Origin: Acidobacteria bacterium UBA7540 | GTDB taxonomy: Bacteria; Acidobacteriota; Terriglobia; UBA7540 | Length of the DNA stretch: 61,183 bases | Assembly: GCA_002478145.1 (NCBI GenBank) | Contig: DLMI01000104.1 | Location: forward strand, 1 to 61,183 | Reading direction: 5' to 3' | Shown here: positions 1 through 7,625 of the stretch, piece by piece | Numbering within the stretch: position 1 is the first letter of the stretch | Layout: every line of letters begins with the position of its first letter | Program-made: the position numbers and the translations under genes | The notes under the pieces: generated by a model | What the model was told of the DNA's origin: nothing | Databases searched by the model: none | Seen by the model: only the letters and a program-made list of their open reading frames with translations

Positions 1-120
1 CCACCTTCATCGGAATCAGCACCGGGGATGAGTGCCCTTGCGAAACGGGAAATACGGAATGGACCCCAATTCGAAAGTTGGAGTTGCAGCCGTGTTGTGT
101 CCTTCCATCCGCCTCCTGAA

Positions 121-141
121 ACCTGGCACCTGGCACCTGTC
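121..141. repeat. Heptamer tandem array (ACCTGGC type)
   Basis: Three consecutive 7-base units, ACCTGGC, ACCTGGC and ACCTGTC. The array ends two bases before the stop codon of the minus-strand metallopeptidase gene. It is the first of about 25 such arrays in the window. Confidence 0.8.
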
Positions 142-143
142 GT

Positions 144-482
144 TCAAAGCCCGCGCAATTCGTCTTCACTGAGCCCAAAATAGTGCCCCACTTCGTGGAG
201 CAGCGTCGCGCGGATCTGCCGGCGCACCTCCGCCTCGTTGCTGCAAACCGCCTCGATGTTTCGCTGATAAAGAAAAATCCGGTCCGGCGGGCTGGAGAAG
301 AAGACGCTCTTCTCCGTGCGCGGGATGCCGTGAAACAGCCCCAGCAGCAATCCTCCCCTCTCCGCTTGCTCCGGCGGCAGGTCTTCCACGATAATCGCTA
401 CATTCGTGAGCTTCTCACGAAACGCCTTAGGCAGGCCATGCAGGGCTTGCGCCACGAGTGCCTCGAACTTCGTTCGCTCCAT
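144..482 (-). CDS. Small zincin-type metallopeptidase family protein
   Basis: A 112-residue protein that fits the short bacterial metallopeptidase family known as Zincin_1 (MinP-like). The diagnostic feature is an HExxHxxG motif near the C-terminus: H96, E97, H100, then G103 and acidic residues at 106-108, which should bind one catalytic zinc. The family occurs as a stand-alone domain of about this length, so the gene looks complete. There is no signal peptide, so a cytoplasmic location is expected. Substrates are not known for most members. The ATG at 482 is the natural start. A heptamer array abuts the stop codon. The fold assignment is good; the biological role is open. Confidence 0.85.
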   Translation of the reverse strand: MERTKFEALVAQALHGLPKAFREKLTNVAIIVEDLPPEQAERGGLLLGLFHGIPRTEKSVFFSSPPDRIFLYQRNIEAVCSNEAEVRRQIRATLLHEVGHYFGLSEDELRGL

Positions 483-703
483 CTCATTTCAGATTGTAGC
501 CTCATCAAATCTCCTCTGACAAATTCGCGGAGCATGAGAAGTAGAAATGGGACGCTCCGAGCGCAAAAACCTCACAGACCTTTTCCCGGACGGCAGCAGG
601 GTACCCCCCTTCCCGGCAACCTCTTGCAAACGGACTGAAACCAGCAGAGAATAGCCTTGCGCCAGGCTTTTATGTTAATCTTACGCAGACGCTTAGTTCT
701 AGC

Positions 704-714
704 GAAGCGCTTTC
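704..714. promoter_or_regulatory. Candidate LacI-family operator
   Basis: GAAGCGCTTTC contains the perfect 8-base palindrome AAGCGCTT with the central CG step typical of LacI/GalR-family operators. It lies 45 bases upstream of the start codon of the LacI-type gene at 760, where an autoregulatory site would be expected. The assignment rests on motif and position only. Confidence 0.5.
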
Positions 715-759
715 ACTTTTCGCCTATGACAATCCCTTGTTGCGAGGTCCGAATCCCAC

Positions 760-1758
760 ATGAAACTGGAAGATGTCGCCAAGCGAGCCAAGGTTTCCAT
801 TGCCACGGTTTCTCGCGTCCTTAACGAAGTCGGTCCGGTTAGGAACACTACTAAAGCGCGTGTCCTGAAAGTGGTTCAAGATCTCAAGTATCATCCCAAT
901 ATCCACGCTCGAACCTTAGCAGGTGGCAGAAGCCGCACCTTGGGTATGATCGTCTCCAATCTGGAGAACCCGTTTTTCCTGGACATTTTCCGGAGTCTGG
1001 AATCGGAAGCGCGCCGCCATGCTTACGAGGTGGTGGTGGCCAACACCGACTACAACCCACGTCGGCTGGTAAACAGTGTGCACTTGATGATGGGCCGTCG
1101 TGTGGCGGGGCTGGCGGTCATTGTCTCCGAAATGGAGCCAACCCTCATGCAGGAGCTCATCGAGTCAAATCTCCCCATTGTCTTTTACGACGTGGGGACG
1201 CCGGCGAAGAACATTTCGAACATCCGGGTGAATTATCAAAAGGGAATTCAAAAGACCGTGGAATACCTCTACTCGCTCGGGCACCGGCACATGGCCTTTG
1301 TGGGCCACCACACCAGCCTGGAGCCGCTCCTTGACCGCAAAGTTTCCTTCGTGGAATCGATGAAGCGTCATGCCGGAGCCGTGGAGTTCACCACCGTCGC
1401 AGACCGGGACGAACCCGCAGGAGGAGAGCAGGCGACGCGGACCCTGCTGGCCACTGGCTTCAGGCCCACGGCGATCATCTGCGTGAACGATTACATGGCC
1501 CTGGGAGTGCTGAAGGCACTTCGGGAAAGTGGCTTGCGGGTTCCCGAGGACGTGTCCGTGACCGGCTACGATAACATCAGTCTCTCCGGGTACGCCTGTC
1601 CGGCTCTCACCACGGTCAATATCCCTCGGGAGAAGATTGGACGCCTGTCGTTCGAAGCTCTCGTTCCACCCGAAGGTGGGCAGGTGCAGGGCCGCGGCTT
1701 CTCGATCGACCCCGAAGTGGTTATCCGCGAGTCCACCGGGCCACCGCCGCTTAACTAA
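760..1758 (+). CDS. LacI/GalR-family transcriptional regulator
   Basis: A 332-residue protein with the standard LacI-family layout. The N-terminal helix-turn-helix (about residues 2-22) has the signature VSIATVSRVLN, a hinge helix follows to about residue 60, and a periplasmic-binding-protein-like sensor domain fills the rest. The segment GYDNISLSGYACPALTTV is the usual conserved stretch near the end of the sensor domain. Members bind palindromic operators and are released by a sugar or sugar-derived effector. The effector cannot be read from sequence, and no sugar transport operon is adjacent. A LacI-type palindrome at 704-714 suggests autoregulation. The gene stands alone with long flanking intergenic regions, so its targets are probably elsewhere, perhaps among the glycoside hydrolase genes of this strain. 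Confidence 0.92.
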   Translation: MKLEDVAKRAKVSIATVSRVLNEVGPVRNTTKARVLKVVQDLKYHPNIHARTLAGGRSRTLGMIVSNLENPFFLDIFRSLESEARRHAYEVVVANTDYNPRRLVNSVHLMMGRRVAGLAVIVSEMEPTLMQELIESNLPIVFYDVGTPAKNISNIRVNYQKGIQKTVEYLYSLGHRHMAFVGHHTSLEPLLDRKVSFVESMKRHAGAVEFTTVADRDEPAGGEQATRTLLATGFRPTAIICVNDYMALGVLKALRESGLRVPEDVSVTGYDNISLSGYACPALTTVNIPREKIGRLSFEALVPPEGGQVQGRGFSIDPEVVIRESTGPPPLN

Positions 1759-1799
1759 CCCCGCTGCGCACCGCAAGGATCCTTCGAATATAAGGCCCG

Positions 1800-1921
1800 C
1801 AGACATCGTTTTGAAGCTGTGAAAATATTGATTTTGGCCGTTTTCGCCCTCGTGTTTTCAGTTATTTGCAGGAGAAAAATCCGGTTTTGTCAATATTTTC
1901 ACAGCTTCTTTTTGATGTCTG
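1800..1921. repeat. MITE-like element with near-perfect terminal inverted repeats
   Basis: Bases 1813-1831 and 1890-1908 are a perfect 19-base inverted repeat (GAAGCTGTGAAAATATTGA on the left arm). Beyond a five-base mismatch the arms resume as CAGACATC (1800-1807) and GATGTCTG (1914-1921). The 58-base centre is AT-rich and encodes nothing recognisable. The whole is about 122 bases, a size typical of small non-autonomous elements or of a long hairpin RNA. It begins about 40 bases after the regulator's stop codon, so a transcription-termination role is possible. Confidence 0.75.
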
Positions 1922-2211
1922 CGATTTGTGCTGAGTTCTGAGCGTGGCCATATTGCCATCTATTCTGCTCCTTCAGTCTCTCTGGTTCATCGCAGACATG
2001 CAAACTACGGCATGTCTGCGCCACCCGCCGATAAACTGCACTACACTGGATAGAGTCCCATGCGCACCCACCTGGGTGGCGCAGACCCGCCGCGGCGGGT
2101 CTGCGATTCGCGCTGAGTTCTGAGCATGGCCATATTGCCATCTATTCTGCTCCTTCAGTCTCTCTGGTTCATCGCAGACATGCAAACTACGGCATGTCTG
2201 CGCCACCCGCC
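1917..2211. repeat. Two direct 113-base repeats with a 182-base period
   Basis: Bases 1917-2029 recur at 2099-2211 with only a few mismatches (for example TTTGTG against TTCGCG near the left end). Each copy holds a perfect hairpin with arms CGCAGACATGC and GCATGTCTGCG (1991-2001/2010-2020 and 2173-2183/2192-2202). The copies look like a recent tandem duplication of a non-coding unit. They overlap the right end of the inverted-repeat element at 1800-1921. Confidence 0.85.
2014..2104. repeat. Nested inverted repeat with a 24-base perfect palindrome
   Basis: GTCTGCGCCACCC at 2014-2026 is the exact reverse complement of GGGTGGCGCAGAC at 2074-2086. A second perfect palindrome of 24 bases, with core CCCGCCGCGGCGGG, occupies 2081-2104. 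All symmetric units in this cluster share GCAGAC/GTCTGC ends, which suggests repeated insertion or expansion of one palindrome family. Confidence 0.75.
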
Positions 2212-2267
2212 ACGCCGTGGCGCGACTGTTGGTAGTCGTTGTGAACGCTAACGAAAGGAGCACCTCA

Positions 2268-3023
2268 ATGCTTAGAGGATTACAATGGCTTAGTTTAATT
2301 GCGTGCTGCCTGCTGGGTACGGTTATCGCTTGCGTACTCATGGTCCAAATCTGGGACAAGGTAAGCGTCGTTCCGGTCGTCCAGGCCCAGGACGCTTTGA
2401 TGGGTGGATCGAAATTCGTGGAGATTGAACGAGACTGTCCCCGCGACTCGGCAAGGGTCGTCAAAGTTACTGTTGGCAAGCAAGTCATTACGCCGGGGTT
2501 CTTCAACCGTCTTAAGGGGCCTTCCGGGGTGCCGTTCCAGGCTGGGGACGACTGGCTGAAAAAACTGACCTTTACGATCAGGAACCGGAGTTCAGAGAAT
2601 TTTGTGGAACTTGATATGCATATCTGTTTTCCCGACACCGAGACGACAGGACACGAGATCTGTCAGCCCATTGACCTGGGGCGAATGCCTGACAATGCCG
2701 CGTATACGGTCGAAGGGAACAAGTTTGACCAGGGAAGCGCGCGGCCCCTCGATTTTCGGCCCGGTCAAGAGATGAAGATATCCTTCGCGCCTTACGCCGA
2801 TGAGATTCGGAGGAGGATTGAAGAGCGCCAGCCATTTTCCACGATCAGCAGGTGCTTCATCAATCTGGACGGGGGGTTCTTTGAGGATGGGATGCGCTGG
2901 GAGCTAGCCGACTATCTGGTCCCGGACCCGAGCCGCCACGGCTCCTTCAAGCCTGTGGACGACTCGGAGATCCCCGTTAAGGACAAACGAGGAGCATACG
3001 CGCCGAACGAAGCTCACGACTAG
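2268..3023 (+). CDS. Membrane-anchored protein of unknown function
   Basis: A 251-residue protein that I do not recognise. The start was set at the ATG preceded by AAAGGAG. It gives a short basic N-terminus followed by a clear transmembrane or uncleaved signal segment (about residues 7-28, LSLIACCLLGTVIACVLMVQ). The remainder is soluble and outside the membrane, with a segment about halfway along (LTFTIRNRSSENFVELDMHI) that reads like a beta-sandwich strand pattern, followed by cysteines in ICFP, EICQP and SRCFI. The C-terminus is polar. An upstream in-frame start at 2217 would add 17 residues but lacks a ribosome binding site and lies in the repeat cluster. No operon partner is present. Confidence 0.75.
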   Translation: MLRGLQWLSLIACCLLGTVIACVLMVQIWDKVSVVPVVQAQDALMGGSKFVEIERDCPRDSARVVKVTVGKQVITPGFFNRLKGPSGVPFQAGDDWLKKLTFTIRNRSSENFVELDMHICFPDTETTGHEICQPIDLGRMPDNAAYTVEGNKFDQGSARPLDFRPGQEMKISFAPYADEIRRRIEERQPFSTISRCFINLDGGFFEDGMRWELADYLVPDPSRHGSFKPVDDSEIPVKDKRGAYAPNEAHD

Positions 3024-3091
3024 TTTGCGGCGGGTCACCGCCGCTCGGCTACCAGAATGGTGGCGGACAGTTGTAGTGTCCTACTTCGACC

Positions 3092-3154
3092 GTAGGGCCG
3101 CCTCTCCCGCAAGGCGGGACGGGACGGCCTGGCCGGGGCAAGCCCCGGCCCTAC
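3092..3154. repeat. Palindromic GTAGGGCC...GGCCCTAC element
   Basis: GTAGGGCC (3092-3099) and GGCCCTAC (3147-3154) form the outer arms. Inside are two smaller hairpins, TCCCGC-AA-GGCGGGA-like and GGCCGGGG-CAAG-CCCCGGCC-like. It belongs to the same general class as the elements at 34079-34106, 44528-44584 and 49824-49893. Confidence 0.7.
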
Positions 3155-3450
3155 ATCCCATATTGGGACACCACCGCGGACACCGTGTCTCTTGACAAAC
3201 GGAATAGGATAGGCTAGGTTAGTAAGTGGGGTTGCGGAAGAAAAATGCTGAATTGTGAATAATATTATGGATTGTGGGTTGCCTCCTTACTTCTTGCCAC
3301 CGCCGACTGCCGCCCCCCGCTGCCCATTGCCCGCTGGTTTTGGGGGAGTTCGGGCTGGCGGGACGCGCCGCCCGCACGGCGGCGTGGGACAGAATGCCTT
3401 CTCCACAGGGGAAGAGAAAGAAGTAGTAACTTCAAAAAATGAACGACCGA

Positions 3451-3567
3451 CGCGGGAATGTCTATGAAAACAAAGGGCTGGCTTTCAACAAGCCAAGGCA
3501 AAGCGGGAATGTCTATGAAAAGAAAGATGCTTAGCCCTCAAAAGCGGGAATGTTGTTGAAAAGAAAG
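3451..3567. repeat. Three spaced copies of GCGGGAATGTctaTGAAAAgAAAG
   Basis: Copies begin near 3452, 3503 and 3544, so the spacing is 51 and then 41 bases. The first two are nearly identical over about 24 bases; the third differs at TCTA (TTGT). Intervening sequences are unrelated. There is no coding potential and no cas gene nearby. The function is unknown. Confidence 0.75.
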
Positions 3568-3572
3568 GACCT

Positions 3573-3600
3573 AGGTGGTAGGTCGCAGGTCGTAGGTGGG
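3573..3600. repeat. Heptamer tandem array (AGGTGGT type)
   Basis: Four contiguous 7-base units: AGGTGGT, AGGTCGC, AGGTCGT, AGGTGGG. Confidence 0.75.
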
Positions 3601-3723
3601 GAAGAACAGGATTCAGGAGCCACTAGAGTGATATTAGGCAGTAGGCAGGCGTAGCGCAGGTCCCGCTCTCCGGACCTGCGGCACTTCAAAGGCATTAGAC
3701 AGAAAGCAGTGGAGAGGAAGGGG

Positions 3724-3772
3724 GAATTCATACTTCACACTTCATACTTGATACTTCATGCTTCATACTTCA
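3724..3772. repeat. Heptamer tandem array (TACTTCA type)
   Basis: Seven contiguous 7-base units: GAATTCA, TACTTCA, CACTTCA, TACTTGA, TACTTCA, TGCTTCA, TACTTCA. This is one of the cleanest examples of the 7-base periodicity. Confidence 0.85.
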
Positions 3773-3800
3773 GAATTGCCCGCGGCTCTCGCACCGCTTT

Positions 3801-3840
3801 TCAATGACTCAATGATTCGACGAACCAATCACTCAATGTT
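3801..3840. repeat. Octamer tandem array (TCAATGAC type)
   Basis: Five 8-base units: TCAATGAC, TCAATGAT, TCGACGAA, CCAATCAC, TCAATGTT. The same word with the same 8-base period recurs at 50016-50040. Confidence 0.65.
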
Positions 3841-3955
3841 CACGTGGAAGTCGTTGTTTGCGCCATTGGGTCTTGTCCGGTAGAATATCAAACGGGGCTG
3901 GGAAAACATGGCCGGCCCTCCTGAGGAGTTCCAGGGCTGCACCGGGGTGGAAAAA

Positions 3956-4417
3956 ATGAAGATCGCACTGGCGGCAGACCATGTTGGTTTTGCCTTGAAG
4001 GAGAAAATCCGCGAGTACCTCAAGAACAAAGGCCTGGAGGTTGAAGACCACGGCCCATCGAATTCAGAGCCCGTGGACTATCCCGACTTCGCGGAGAAGG
4101 TAGCGGCGCAGGTGGCGGCAAAGCAGGCCGACTACGGCGTGTTGGTGTGCGGAACGGGCATCGGGATGATGATTGCCGCCAACAAAGTCCCTGGCATCCG
4201 CGCCGCGGCTGCCAACGATACGATTTCCGCGCGCCTGGCGCGCGAGCATAACAACGCCAACGTTCTCACCCTGGGCGGCCGGATGATTGACGAAGCAAGC
4301 ATGCATCAAATTGTGGACACGTGGCTCTCGACCCCCTTCGCTGGAGGACACCACGAGCGGCGGGTGGAGAAAATCGACGCCATTGACCAACGCTATCACT
4401 TGGAGAAAAAAGTATGA
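3956..4417 (+). CDS. rpiB: Ribose-5-phosphate isomerase B
   Basis: A 153-residue RpiB/LacAB-family isomerase that interconverts ribose 5-phosphate and ribulose 5-phosphate in the cytoplasm. Visible family features are the N-terminal ALAADHVGF segment (D8, H9), the active-site loop VCGTGIGM with the catalytic cysteine C65, and the [14 protein letters not shown] block. The length matches the family. The start at 3956 was chosen because MKIALAADH is the usual N-terminus and GGGGTGGA lies just upstream; the frame stays open back to 3908. The stop overlaps the glyA start by four bases (ATGA), so the two genes are translationally coupled. RpiB supplies the pentose isomerase missing from the pentose phosphate locus at 29-40 kb. 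Confidence 0.95.
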   Translation: MKIALAADHVGFALKEKIREYLKNKGLEVEDHGPSNSEPVDYPDFAEKVAAQVAAKQADYGVLVCGTGIGMMIAANKVPGIRAAAANDTISARLAREHNNANVLTLGGRMIDEASMHQIVDTWLSTPFAGGHHERRVEKIDAIDQRYHLEKKV

Positions 4418-5709
4418 GCACTTCCCTCCCTTTACGTTCACGCTCCTTGCGCGAAGTTGACCCTGAAATCGCCCAGGCCCTCGACCAGGAAGTTGACCGC
4501 CAAGCGCGGACGCTGGAGCTGATCGCCTCGGAGAATTTCGTCAGCGAGGCGGTACTCGAGGCCCTTGGGTCCGTGATGACCAACAAGTACGCCGAGGGAT
4601 TGCCGGGCAAGCGCTACTACGGCGGCTGCGAGTTTGTGGACGTGGCTGAGACTCTGGCCATCGAGCGCGCCAAGAAGCTCTTCGGCGCGGAGCACGCCAA
4701 CGTGCAGGCGCACTCCGGCAGCCAAGCCAACCAAGCCGTTTATATGACCGTGCTCAAGCCGGGCGACACCCTACTGGGCATGAGCCTTGCCCACGGCGGC
4801 CACCTGACGCACGGGCACCCGCTGAACTTCTCCGGGAAGATGTACAAGATCGTTTCTTACGGTGTACGGAAGGACACGGAGGCAATTGACTACGACGAGC
4901 TCGAGCGGCTGGCCCAGGAGCACAAACCAAGGCTCATCGTGGCCGGCGCCAGCGCTTACCCGCGCCTCCTGGATTTCGAGCGCTTCGCCGCCATCGCCAA
5001 ACAGAGCGGCGCGCTGCTGATGGTGGATATGGCGCACATCGCGGGGCTTATTGCGGCAGGCCTCCATCCCAGCCCTATTCCCCACGCGGATTTCGTCACC
5101 ACCACCACCCACAAGACGTTGCGCGGACCACGCGGCGGCGCGGTCTTCTCCAAGGCGCAGTATGCGAAGGAGCTCGACAAGATCGTTTTCCCCGGTATCC
5201 AGGGCGGGCCGCTGATGCACGTCATCGCCGCCAAGGCCGTCTGCTTCCAGGAAGCCCTTCAGCCGGAGTTCCGCGAGTATCAGAAGCAGATCGTCCTGAA
5301 CGCCCGCACGCTGGCCGATGCCCTGGCCGGCAACGGCTTCCGCATCGTCTCCGGCGGCACCGACACTCACCTGATGCTGGTGGATGTGTTTTCAAACAAG
5401 GTAACAGGCAAGCAGGCCGAAAAGGCCCTCGGAAACGCCGGCATCACCGTCAACAAGAACGTCATTCCTTTCGATACCAACCCTCCCATGGTCGCCAGCG
5501 GCATCCGCATCGGCACGCCCGCCGTCACCACGCGCGGGCTCCGGGAGCCGCAGATGGAGCTCATCGCGCAGTGGATCACCGAGGTGCTGCACAACGTTGA
5601 AGATGAGTCCGTGCAGAAACGAATCCACGGCCAGGTCGAAGCCCTGACCGAGAAATTCCCGCTTTACGAAACCCGGCGTGCCATGGCGGCGCGTCCTACA
5701 ATGCGATAA
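4414..5709 (+). CDS. glyA: Serine hydroxymethyltransferase
   Basis: A 431-residue PLP enzyme converting serine and tetrahydrofolate to glycine and 5,10-methylenetetrahydrofolate, the main source of one-carbon units. Diagnostic segments are [14 protein letters not shown] at the N-terminus, [13 protein letters not shown], the DMAHIAGL strand, and the PLP lysine K234 in [14 protein letters not shown]. The length equals that of characterised bacterial GlyA. It is coupled to rpiB through an ATGA overlap. The next gene downstream runs in the opposite direction, so rpiB-glyA is probably a two-gene operon. Confidence 0.97.
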   Translation: MSTSLPLRSRSLREVDPEIAQALDQEVDRQARTLELIASENFVSEAVLEALGSVMTNKYAEGLPGKRYYGGCEFVDVAETLAIERAKKLFGAEHANVQAHSGSQANQAVYMTVLKPGDTLLGMSLAHGGHLTHGHPLNFSGKMYKIVSYGVRKDTEAIDYDELERLAQEHKPRLIVAGASAYPRLLDFERFAAIAKQSGALLMVDMAHIAGLIAAGLHPSPIPHADFVTTTTHKTLRGPRGGAVFSKAQYAKELDKIVFPGIQGGPLMHVIAAKAVCFQEALQPEFREYQKQIVLNARTLADALAGNGFRIVSGGTDTHLMLVDVFSNKVTGKQAEKALGNAGITVNKNVIPFDTNPPMVASGIRIGTPAVTTRGLREPQMELIAQWITEVLHNVEDESVQKRIHGQVEALTEKFPLYETRRAMAARPTMR

Positions 5710-5745
5710 TATACGACGAGTTATTATCTATCAATACGAGGATGG

Positions 5746-6027
5746 CTATTGGGTAGTAGGTCCGTGCTTGAATTTCTTAAGCAGCTTCTCTAGAGGATAG
5801 GTAGGCTCATCGCTTCGGGCATCACAAATCAGGTTGAGAGCTTCGTCTTCGGCGAGAGGATTTTTCCTATAGGGGATTCTGGCGCGCTCGAGAACCGCGG
5901 CAACGCCGGGCCCACTCGCAACAGGACAGAGTTGGGGAAAAGGGTGGAGGTGCTCGTCGACCGCGGCGACTGGGTTCTTTAGCCGCCTGACCTTCTTCGT
6001 TATACGTACATCTCGCCGCTTTCTCAT
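5746..6027 (-). CDS. Small protein of unknown function
   Basis: A 93-residue basic protein with no family I recognise. GAGAGGAG precedes the ATG at 6027 by about a dozen bases. The N-terminus is rich in Arg and Lys (RKRRDVRITKKVRRLK), the middle is Pro- and Cys-containing, and the C-terminal half looks helical and charged (ALNLICDARSDEPTYPLEKLLKKFK). It converges on glyA and lies upstream of the divergent region before the Ntn-hydrolase gene. The composition is protein-like, but a chance open frame cannot be excluded. Confidence 0.45.
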   Translation of the reverse strand: MRKRRDVRITKKVRRLKNPVAAVDEHLHPFPQLCPVASGPGVAAVLERARIPYRKNPLAEDEALNLICDARSDEPTYPLEKLLKKFKHGPTTQ

Positions 6028-6105
6028 GTATTCATTCTACTCCTCTCGGGTGCAAGCGGCACGGGAAATCGAAGAATGCATGGTCAGAATTCTAGTGAGA
6101 AGCGT

Positions 6106-7605
6106 TTACGGTTGTCTTTGGCCGACTTTGAACAGCGTCCAAGGACCGGCCTTCATATCGCGCAGCAGGGGCGCTTCCCAGGCGAATTCGGGATGCGCTT
6201 TAAGAAAGGGTGCGGCAAGAAAATCCCTTCCGCAAGGGTGGCCCATATGCGCGTAAAAGCTCATCGCTTTAGCCATCGCGGCATCCATGACCTTTCCCTG
6301 CACCGCGCCACCAGGATAGTAAGGCCCCCATTCCCAAACCGGTTCGCCGCGAGGGGAAAGATCCCCGTGTCCGCAGAGAGAATGCTCGTCAGGGTCCACC
6401 TTCTTCTGGTAAGAATCGTAATGATCGGCCATGAATTTCTCGGCCATTTTCACGTCGATCTTGCCCTTCGATTCCTTCATCAACTCTTCCCACCTGACCC
6501 TGCGGGCGTTAGGAGAATTCTCGAGATTGTTAATATCAAACGTAGTGTCTTCAGCCAGCACTTTCGGATCGCGGGCAAAGTTTGAACCCACGAAATAGCC
6601 ATCCCTGGCGCGCCAGAACTGATGCGCCTTCAGACCCAGCTCGAACTGAGCGATTTCGCCGGTCTTGAGATCGCCCAGCAGCCAATCATTGGCGTAGCCG
6701 CCGTTATTGCCGTCCAGCATGATGCGCACATAGTCGTCAAACGAACTCGCATATTGGAGCGCCTTGCGGGAGCGCATGAACTCCGGCTTGCCATTCGGAT
6801 CCCACCCGTCGAATTGCGTAATAGTCGTCTCGGTCACCATGATGCCGCTGGAGTTCACGCCGAAATCGTCGTCGCTGGTGATGACGCCGGGGAAGCCGTC
6901 CATCAGGATGCGATTTCCGTGCCGTGGCGCGATGTCGAAGATGATTCGCCAGCGTTCACCATCCAGATAGCCCGACCAGTTGTTGTGCGCGATCACGATC
7001 TTGTGGTCGCGGGTATAGCTGCCGGTGGCGACGAAGGCGCTACAGTTGCCGGGGCTGACCAGGTGTGGCGCGCTGGCCACTTTGTGCTGCGAGTTATACC
7101 AGGGAACGTAGTAGTCCGGCAGTTCCTCGAAGGCATTCAGCGCCACCACGTCGTCGATATCCATCAAGACGCCGTGTGCCTTCAGGCCCTCGCTGATTCC
7201 CTCGAGTTCCTCTTGGCATTCCTGATCGATCTTCGGCCAAAGCATCTCGTGCGCGGCCTTGCGGAAGAAATCCCAATCCTTCTTGGTGCTGTGGGTGTCT
7301 TGCAGCTTCACGGCTTCGAAGGCGTCCGCTATCTCAGGGGCCAACAAGTAACCGTGCTGGAAACCGATCTGGCCGGGCGTTCCCTCCAAGTGAACATAAA
7401 CCCAACCGCCTTTTTCAAAGCGGTAGGCAGGGTTCAGTCGAGGGTCAGCAAGCTTACCGCGTGCTTGTCCGCCCTTGGCCGCAGCAGAGCTTGGCCCGCT
7501 GGCAAGCAGGTCTCCGTTCTTTGGCGGCAGCATGGACCAACACAAAACCAGAGTCAGGATGGCTAGAAGGAATGCCATTCGAAATGCATTTGCGCCTGTT
7601 TGCAT
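6106..7605 (-). CDS. Secreted phospholipase B / C45-type Ntn-hydrolase
   Basis: A protein of about 499 residues with an N-terminal hydrophobic segment (FRMAFLLAILTLVLCWSM) that should act as a signal peptide or anchor. The body resembles phospholipase B-like and peptidase C45 (acyl-CoA:6-aminopenicillanate acyltransferase-like) Ntn-hydrolases. GNCSAFVATG about 190 residues in carries the likely nucleophile cysteine that becomes N-terminal after self-cleavage, followed by the IAHNNWSGY and DDFGVNSSGIMVTETT segments typical of the family. These enzymes hydrolyse amide or ester bonds in lipids or small N-acyl compounds; the substrate here is unknown. The ATG at 7605 follows GAGGTGG; TTG at 7620 is an alternative. 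It is the downstream partner of hpnE, with a gap of about 20 bases. Confidence 0.85.
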   Translation of the reverse strand: MQTGANAFRMAFLLAILTLVLCWSMLPPKNGDLLASGPSSAAAKGGQARGKLADPRLNPAYRFEKGGWVYVHLEGTPGQIGFQHGYLLAPEIADAFEAVKLQDTHSTKKDWDFFRKAAHEMLWPKIDQECQEELEGISEGLKAHGVLMDIDDVVALNAFEELPDYYVPWYNSQHKVASAPHLVSPGNCSAFVATGSYTRDHKIVIAHNNWSGYLDGERWRIIFDIAPRHGNRILMDGFPGVITSDDDFGVNSSGIMVTETTITQFDGWDPNGKPEFMRSRKALQYASSFDDYVRIMLDGNNGGYANDWLLGDLKTGEIAQFELGLKAHQFWRARDGYFVGSNFARDPKVLAEDTTFDINNLENSPNARRVRWEELMKESKGKIDVKMAEKFMADHYDSYQKKVDPDEHSLCGHGDLSPRGEPVWEWGPYYPGGAVQGKVMDAAMAKAMSFYAHMGHPCGRDFLAAPFLKAHPEFAWEAPLLRDMKAGPWTLFKVGQRQP

Positions 7606-7625
7606 CTCCACCTCAGTCAATGAAT

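Larger units (their letters stand above)
3024..3955. other. Long non-coding interval rich in repeats
   Basis: No convincing gene is present between the membrane protein and rpiB. The interval holds a palindromic GTAGGGCC element, three spaced copies of a GCGGGAATGT repeat, two heptamer arrays and one octamer array, each listed separately. The only open frames are short, lack ribosome binding sites and have biased composition. Confidence 0.7.

Noticed and set aside
1973..2638. Minus-strand frames with repeated CRSLHVCDEPERLKEQ peptides
   Set aside because: The repetition comes from the 113-base direct DNA repeats; the frames overlap the plus-strand membrane protein and lack a ribosome binding site.
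3451..3567. CRISPR-like spaced repeats
   Set aside because: Only three copies, spacing of 51 and 41 bases, imperfect third copy, no leader and no cas genes.
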